A stretch of 64,000 nt of DNA, taken from positions 1 through 64,000 of the forward strand of contig JAAXNY010000013.1 in the NCBI GenBank assembly GCA_013420905.1. The letters run 5' to 3'. The stretch's first letter is position 1. Every line of letters begins with the position of its first letter. Under the pieces are notes generated by a model that ran no database searches, had not been told where the DNA came from, and was given only the letters and a program-made list of their open reading frames with translations. The translations under genes and the position numbers were made by a program. Below, piece after piece: positions 58,067-64,000 of the stretch. Source of the DNA: Collybia mongolica. Its lineage: Eukaryota > Basidiomycota > Agaricomycetes > Agaricales > Clitocybaceae.

Positions 58067-59344
58067 TTATTGTATATCCCCTGGTGGTTCTATCACAAGA
58101 TGCTCCCATGTCATGATCATAATTTCCAACCCATCTATTTCTTTATACGCTTCATAACGTGCCAGATATCGATCACGCTGCGCCGTAAACCCAGGGTCTT
58201 CACGACACACAATAGTGAAAGATCCGAAAGGTCTTCGTGGCAATTCAATGTATGAGTCAATCATATCCATGAATGCGCCCAGTCCATCGGAGTGCACGCA
58301 AATTTCAAATGTAGTAAGCTTGGAAAGTGCGCCGCTATGTATTTTCCTGAAGATCGCCGGGGGAACAGGCCACGGAATAAAGAGGTCGACGACGGAGGGG
58401 AGATGATCAAATAATGATTCGACATCTGTACCGTCAGCGTACGTGTCTAGATTGATATCAGATACACACAAATTCTGCAAAGAGCAGTGTGAGCGGACGA
58501 TGAGGGACACCACTGGTACGCAGGGGATGTGTGGCGATATAAGGTTCAAAGACGTCAAAGACGGAACTATGATGGGACTGAGAACCTTTTCCCAATCAAA
58601 ATCGTCTGTTGTCTGAAGTTCGAGTGCCTCAAGAGCTGGAAGGACGATCTCGGGAGTGGCAGAGGTCGGAAGTGTGTCGTCAATGCATAAATGACAAACC
58701 CTGAGCAATGGTGAAGACCGGAGGACGTCCAAAACGACATTAGGGGGAATACGCATACTCACCACTATGATTACTTCCATTGCAGCCCAGGGTAGGAGTA
58801 GAAGCTCAGGGAAATAAGTTTGGTATGGTGTAGCGTAGTTGACATGGCGGAGGTTTGGTGCATTCTCAAGTGGTGATGTATTATGACCCACAGAAATCCC
58901 TGAAAAATCTTTATAGGATAATAAAAGGCTTTCCAACTGGGCGAATGCACTTGGTGGAAGGTCGAAAATGGAGGACATCGCATGCTTATCTAGTCCAGTG
59001 ATCGATAACTTGATAAACCTGTCAAAATGTTCGAGGATGACCCCCAATACAGATCTCCCCGGTGACGCAGTCAATAATATGGGACCAGCAACCTTTGAGA
59101 GGATGTAACTGAGGACATCCCCGGGTTTGTAATTCTCGACATATGCTGCGCGATGTCCAACGGATATTTTGTTCCAGATCAATGGTGCGTCCCATAGGAT
59201 CTGTCTCCACCGAGAACAGACGTGGCCGAGTATCCAGGGGTATCCATCTTCACTAGTCGGGATACGCACTATCTCAGTGGATACCATGGTGAAGATGTCG
59301 GTCATGACCTCAGGTGATATATCTTGAGTCCTATCTTGGGGCAT
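58067..59344 (-). CDS. F-box protein
   Basis: A single-exon minus-strand gene of 425 residues from the ATG at 59344; the frame stays open about 11 codons further upstream but has no earlier ATG. The F-box is near the N-terminus: SPEVMTDIFTMVSTEIVRIP, then ILGHVCSRWRQILWDAPLIWNKI. Later segments have spaced leucines typical of the family (LESLLLSYKDFSGIS, ALEALELQTTDDFDWE, SLTSLNLISPHIPC). It should act as an SCF substrate adaptor; the target is unknown. The gene lies between two related coding fragments (56.9-58.0 and 59.6-60.0 kb), which suggests local duplication around it. Confidence 0.88.
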   Translation of the reverse strand: MPQDRTQDISPEVMTDIFTMVSTEIVRIPTSEDGYPWILGHVCSRWRQILWDAPLIWNKISVGHRAAYVENYKPGDVLSYILSKVAGPILLTASPGRSVLGVILEHFDRFIKLSITGLDKHAMSSIFDLPPSAFAQLESLLLSYKDFSGISVGHNTSPLENAPNLRHVNYATPYQTYFPELLLLPWAAMEVIIVVSMRIPPNVVLDVLRSSPLLRVCHLCIDDTLPTSATPEIVLPALEALELQTTDDFDWEKVLSPIIVPSLTSLNLISPHIPCVPVVSLIVRSHCSLQNLCVSDINLDTYADGTDVESLFDHLPSVVDLFIPWPVPPAIFRKIHSGALSKLTTFEICVHSDGLGAFMDMIDSYIELPRRPFGSFTIVCREDPGFTAQRDRYLARYEAYKEIDGLEIMIMTWEHLVIEPPGDIQ

Positions 59345-59559
59345 TTTGTTCGATGTTTGTGGTGCAGACGGAGACACAGAACCCGAGATCTATTTGCTGA
59401 AATAAAGCCTTGTAAGAAGATCTCGAGGTCTGAGTGCAGAGAGCTTACATCTGGCTACAGTCCGTGGTGAGATGAACGGGCGAAATGTGGTTCGATAATA
59501 AACAATAGAATAGTGAGCAAACTGATCATGAGGCATAAGGGGTTCTCCCACGCTCTTCG

Positions 59560-60060
59560 CGGCGACGCACTGGATTGAAGCGTCAAACATTCTACAAGTC
59601 TTTCGCCCCTTTTTGCGTACGGCATTTCTGCTTCACAGCACAAAAGAGGAGCACAATTCTTCGTCAGCCGGCAAGGGCAGTGGTGTATTACCGTCTAAAC
59701 GGTGTGTACACCCCTCGCCTGGTCTACTGGAGATTTTCTTTACCTGTGTATAGTTGATATTACTCTTGCTCGGCCGTTGTCGCAGATTCGCACAGAAATT
59801 GGGACAACGAACTCCCAACTTTCGTTCAACAACGCCGTCGGGCAGGAATACTTCATACCTCCATCAGGCCTAAATCTAACTGGAGGAGAAGGAAAAGTCC
59901 TTGTACATATCGCTTGGTAAGCCAATGCTCATATACACTTATCGACCTTGGGGTTACGCGGACCGAAATTCATGAACCCCTATGTCCTACAATACAAGCT
60001 ACACCGTTCAGAACGGTCCGACACTTCGTGGCTATCGAGTGTGGCAGAGGTGATGTATAA
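59560..60060 (+). pseudogene. Unrecognised coding-like fragment, right of the F-box gene
   Basis: Related to part of the fragment at 57.4-57.7 kb. The clearest exon-like piece (59786-59918) reads IRTEIGTTNSQLSFNNAVGQ and on to YFIPPSGLNLTGGEGKVLV. It is preceded by GTCGCAG and followed by a GTAAGC donor. The upstream piece has NSSSAGKGSGVLP and a GTGTGT donor. I cannot find a start codon or a complete model. Family unknown. Confidence 0.35.
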
Positions 60061-60075
60061 CAGGTAAAAACCATG

Positions 60076-61835
60076 CTACTTTAGCCTCCACGTTAGCGGC
60101 CGAGGCCCACCAACCGCCAGGCCGGATTGCTCCCAGTCCATCGCCTCCTCAAGGAGATCCCCACCATCACGCTCCTCATCAATCACAATATACGACACCA
60201 CATGGAACCTCCCCGGCTCATGCTCCACAACCAGCATAAACTTCGTAGCCCACGCACTCCCCCCGCCTCCATTGCTCCTCCAGTCGTAGAAAATCCCCAA
60301 GAAAATCGCAGCCGTCCGGGGGAAAGGCATTTCCGCAAGTTTGAGGTTCGTGTCCAAGTGCCAGCGTGTCCCGTCCACCGCTGTAGCCTCGTGGACGCCG
60401 CTCGGGGGCGTCCTGTTCGGGAGCGGGGTGATAGGAATGGCGGCGCAAGCCTGGCGATCCAAGGTGAGATACCCCGCCTCGTCCATCTCGCCCGTGATTC
60501 TCGGGCCATCCGGTTCGTCCGCGTCAACCAAGGACACCGCCGCCACCCGCCCACTAGGGGTCACCACCTCTGCCCGCCCCGCAACGGTCGTTCTGGGAAA
60601 CTCGGGGAAGTGTGATAGCTGTGGGCATGGCTGCATACGTGTGGCCGTGCCCACCCAGCTCGCATCGCCTCCCTTGCGCAGAATCTCCCTGGCGAGTGCG
60701 ATGGTGGCACCGATGCGGTCGTCCTGGTGAAATTCGGCGGGGTCGAGTGCCACGCCGAATAGGCCCATGATACTCAACACCATGTCGACTGGACGGGACG
60801 AGGTGCGCCCCAGTGCGCACTGCCAGATGGCGCGTTCCGACGAGCCATCGTGCACATCGGAAAGCGCACTGATGAGGGTGGCGAGGTTCGGAGTTTTGTA
60901 CCCCAGCAGTTTAGCATCAATATCGCTCTTTACTTTGCCCCTCGCTGCCAACCAGGTGGGAGCCTTTCCATCAAACTCGTCGCTCCCAATAAACTGCAAG
61001 TCCCCGTAAAAACAAGCGTCGGCCAAGGATGCTAATGGTGCGATTGCGAGATGGCCGGGAATGATAACTTCAAGTTTGGCCGGATCTGGGCTGCCAATCC
61101 GGTGATGTATGATACCCTCCCTTCCCTCCCAGGCGAACGCAACCATGGTTTTCGCCGGCGCCATCGCCTCCTGCAGCGTCCAGGCACGGTGCATCCACGC
61201 CGTCTCTTCATCAATAGGTATAAGGCGCTCAAGCCCGCCAGGAAAGATGATGCAGAGAGCAGCGCCCTTGTATAACTGGAACATCTGGATGATCTGCCAG
61301 CTCTTGTCCGCCTTGTCCGTCTGGATGATGCAGACCTGGTCGAGCCATATGTAAGGTATGCCGTGATGTGCCGCTACGACGCAGGCGTCTCCCAACACGG
61401 ACATGGAGATCGGGTCCCCGTCTTCGGCCCCTTTGACGCGGAATTGTCGAGGTTGAGTTTCTGGCGGCGGGAGGGCTGGAGGGCCGGGCCCGTTGCCTTT
61501 CCAGATGTAGGAAATGACGGCGTATGAGGTGGGTGTGTGGGTGAATTGGAAGACCCGCAGCAGTTGGTCATCGATGTAAGCGCGACAGTCGATCATACGG
61601 AGATGTTTTCGGATCGCATTTGGGTCGATGTCGAGGGTGGTACCTTGTAGTTTGTCGAGTGAGATCTCCACGATGGGGTTTGGTGATGGGGTTTCGGTTG
61701 GGATGGCGGTACTGCATAAAGGTTAGGTATTGGTGATTATTGCAAATGGTAAGGGAGGGCGAACCTAATTGTTTTCTGGGAATTATTGGAAGTGGAAGAT
61801 CCTCGTACTTCATTGGCGACTGAAGATACAGTCAT
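60076..61835 (-). CDS. HET-domain protein
   Basis: Two exons, 61835-61765 and 61711-60076, give 568 residues; the 53-nt intron has GTTCGC and ATGCAG ends. The HET domain lies at about residues 85-210: YAVISYIWKGN, then IPYIWLDQVCIIQTDKADKSWQ shortened by a few residues from the usual form, and WMHRAWTLQEA. This is the conserved order of the fungal heterokaryon-incompatibility domain, a TIR-like module linked to cell death after non-self fusion and abundant in Agaricomycetes. The C-terminal half has no recognised domain. A TATATA motif lies at 61868-61861, about 27 bp before the ATG. GC content rises over the second exon compared with neighbours. Confidence 0.88.
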
Positions 61836-61868
61836 GGTATGTTGAAGTTCATCCTGGCGGCTATATAT

Positions 61869-62945
61869 CCTTTCCTTGCAGGGCGTCTGTGGATGACCTA
61901 GAGAACACGTGAAGTAACTCCATCTACGGAAAGTAGATCACGCACTGTTTCTTCATCTCCTTAGATCAGATGAGAGTCTCCGAATGCGACCCGGTACACT
62001 TTGTGGTGACCGTCATCGTATGATGAGATGCAGCTGAACACCCGGCGAAGTAGTGGCTTCGCGTGTCGTTTTTCCAGACAGACACGGGGTATTGCCCTAG
62101 CCAATGATTAGGTTAAGGCAACATGTCTGTTATATAGGGAGAGACGCACCGGTAGGAGCACTAGTCCTCAACTACTCATCCCTCAAACAGAAGCTCAATT
62201 CAATAAGCTCTGTTAGCCGGAGCATTTTACATGTGGTAAGTTTTGAAGCCTTGATGTTTCAGTGCAGCACGCTAGCTTCAGCTTAACATGTTGAGTCTAC
62301 TGTTTTACCTTTGTTGGCCCAGGAACACCATAAAAATAAAAAAAATGCGCACAGGCCTTACGACCGGCCCGGTGCTCCGGCACTGCCAACCTCACCGCAA
62401 CTCCAAATTCCCATATTCAACAAAAGCGGACTCAAAGCCTTATCTTTAAAACATTTTACACGATCAGAGCTCAGAGTCGGACGCTCGTTCATGATGCCAG
62501 CTTTGAAACATCTGTTCCTCCAATGATCCCTATGATGTTCAGCTGCGTGATATAAAGGATCTTTTGTGATAGACTTCAGTAGTGCTTTACAGAACAACTG
62601 TATAATGCACAGGAAATAACACCCAGAGGATACAGTCACCACCAACCCCAGGCGCAGTAGTGCCTTCAACGATCATGATCACGATCATAGCTATTCTTGA
62701 CACAAAACCCGTTGTTCGCAGCGCGTTCCACGCTAATAGCACAGCCCGCTCTGGGAGAAAAAAAAAGACCTCTTTGGACGACTCCACAAATTCTGAACGT
62801 CGGGCTATGCATTCTTAACTCTCTGCACAGAACCTCCAGCTTCGTCTGCAGTTGCGGTTGTAGTATCAATAAGAACTTCATTCTCCAATTGAGACGCCTC
62901 CAGAAACCCGCATCACCCTCCTCCCACATTCCCGCCCCAGCGCAA
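61869..62945. other. Intergenic, no supported gene
   Basis: Promoters of the HET-domain gene (left) and the membrane protein (right). Short open frames only, including one at 62697 that runs in frame into the membrane-protein ATG; I prefer the later ATG because the family-like sequence begins there. Confidence 0.5.
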
Positions 62946-64000
62946 ATGGCACGCCCTGCAGCCGAACTGGTACTCCCCCCCTACACCAGCCCCAGAAGTG
63001 GTCTCTTCGGGATAGCCTTTACTCTATACTGCATGTGCGTGCAGCTGTGGTATAAGGATTTCCGCAACCAACCTCCCGAGCAACGCCGGAAGCGTCCCTG
63101 CTTTTCGTTCATTTACACTACGCTGATCGTAGTCCTCGACCTGATATCGTTGGCGGTGAATATGAAAGGAGGACTTGCGGCTGCTGGTCCGAAGATAAGC
63201 CAAGAGCCGAGTTTAGGTGCTATACATTTCGCATATGCCACGAGAATACTTGTGGGGACCCTGATTGCATCTATGCAGGTGAGCCTACAGCCCTTGTTTT
63301 TTTGTTTGCTGATTTTTTTGATTTTCTTTTTTTTTGGAATTGAGATATGGAGAGTGTGGGTTATTTGGGTATTATCGCGGTATGCAAAACTCGCGGCAGC
63401 GATACCGCTTGTTGACTTTTTGGCGAGTGAATGTATGTTTTCATCGTCGGTTTTTTTTTTGCAGCGGCCCGGCTCCACATTTCTTTCTTTTTCGGAAATC
63501 TGATATGATTATTCCTTTTCATAGCACTTTGGATTGCCTCTAGCGCTCCTGTCGATTTCAATTGGGTCTCTAATGACTCCAAGGCCACCAGCTCGGCGAA
63601 AGAACTTGCGAATGCAGCTGACGCGTTGACTACTGCCTTTCATATCATTTTTACGATATTGGTTGTTGGAAGGTTGATGTACCTTCGTCGGCGACTTGGT
63701 GGACTCACAGGTGGGCTTCTCCTGGTTCTCTTTCCTTAGCCTTGGAGCACTGTCTGAGGGTGATATTCAGGCTATGAATATGCAGCGTGTTATACAAATA
63801 CGGCAGCGATGATTATCGAGTCATATATAGTTGTGGCAGGGCTATACCTTACTGGAACATCATACGGGTCGCTAGTCCTAACACTTCTAAAGCGACAATC
63901 GTCACCGGGGCGATCGCTGACCAGATAGAAGTGAGTGGGCGAAATCTTACTTCTCACGGCCTGGGGCTGATGTTCGGCTTGCGATAGGTCATTGCGTATC
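62946..64000 (+). CDS. Multi-span membrane protein, 3' end beyond the window
   Basis: Exons 62946-63278, 63345-63426, 63525-63710 and 63771 onward; the frame is consistent across three introns. It begins MARPAAELVLPPYTSPRSG and has about six or seven hydrophobic segments: GLFGIAFTLYCMCVQLW, FIYTTLIVVLDLISLAV, ILVGTLIASMQIWRVWVIW, LAAAIPLVDFLATLWIASSA, ALTTAFHIIFTILVVGRLM and AAMIIESYIVVAGLYLTG. Agaricomycetes have large uncharacterised families with this seven-span layout and a WRVWVIW-like motif. The ending is unclear: one reading stops at TAG (about 63925), while a spliced reading (GTCCTAAC...CCAG, then GTGAGT...GATAG) continues past 64000. Function unknown. Confidence 0.7.

Overview
The window is the left end of a fungal chromosome. 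Bases 1-93 are a telomere with TTAGGG on the minus strand. Genes are dense beyond about 9 kb and are split by many 45-65 nt introns, some around exons of only 13-26 nt. With three long F-box proteins, a HET-domain protein and an HMG-box regulator, this points to a basidiomycete, most likely an Agaricomycete. The species cannot be told from the sequence. Exon models were built by eye from splice motifs, frame continuity and family resemblance, with no RNA or database support.

1-9.3 kb, subtelomere: an interstitial telomere-like stretch, a 77-bp minisatellite, two CCATCCC-type minisatellites with a shared 3' border, a family of short palindromes, a 257-bp tandem duplication and a 498-bp MITE with hAT-like 8-bp target duplications. 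Only one small spliced gene is weakly suggested.

9.3-16.2 kb, broken and duplicated genes: a prephenate dehydrogenase (TYR1) with three disabling lesions near its 3' end, a degenerate tandem array seeded by that 3' end, an apparently intact secreted class 3 lipase and a decayed tandem copy of it.

17-53 kb, ordinary gene space. Minus strand: an F-box protein (17.2-19.0 kb), a peroxisomal 2,4-dienoyl-CoA reductase (SPS19-like), an HMG-box regulator and a coiled-coil F-box protein (46.4-48.5 kb). Plus strand: a GDT1 cation transporter, a large ArAE/DUF2421 membrane protein, an MFS anion symporter, the SEACAT subunit RTC1/WDR24, a nucleoside phosphorylase and a secreted GH31 alpha-glucosidase.

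53-64 kb: two paralogous cysteine-rich secreted proteins with the same exon plan, a third F-box protein flanked by two related degenerate coding fragments, a HET-domain protein, and a multi-span membrane protein running off the window end.

Functional threads: secreted nutrition enzymes (lipase, GH31), membrane transport (GDT1, ArAE, MFS), peroxisomal fatty-acid oxidation, nucleoside salvage, TORC1 nutrient sensing (RTC1), and variable F-box/HET genes of the kind expanded in mushroom-forming fungi. There is no sign of an operon-like cluster or CRISPR, and I recognised no tRNA or rRNA gene.
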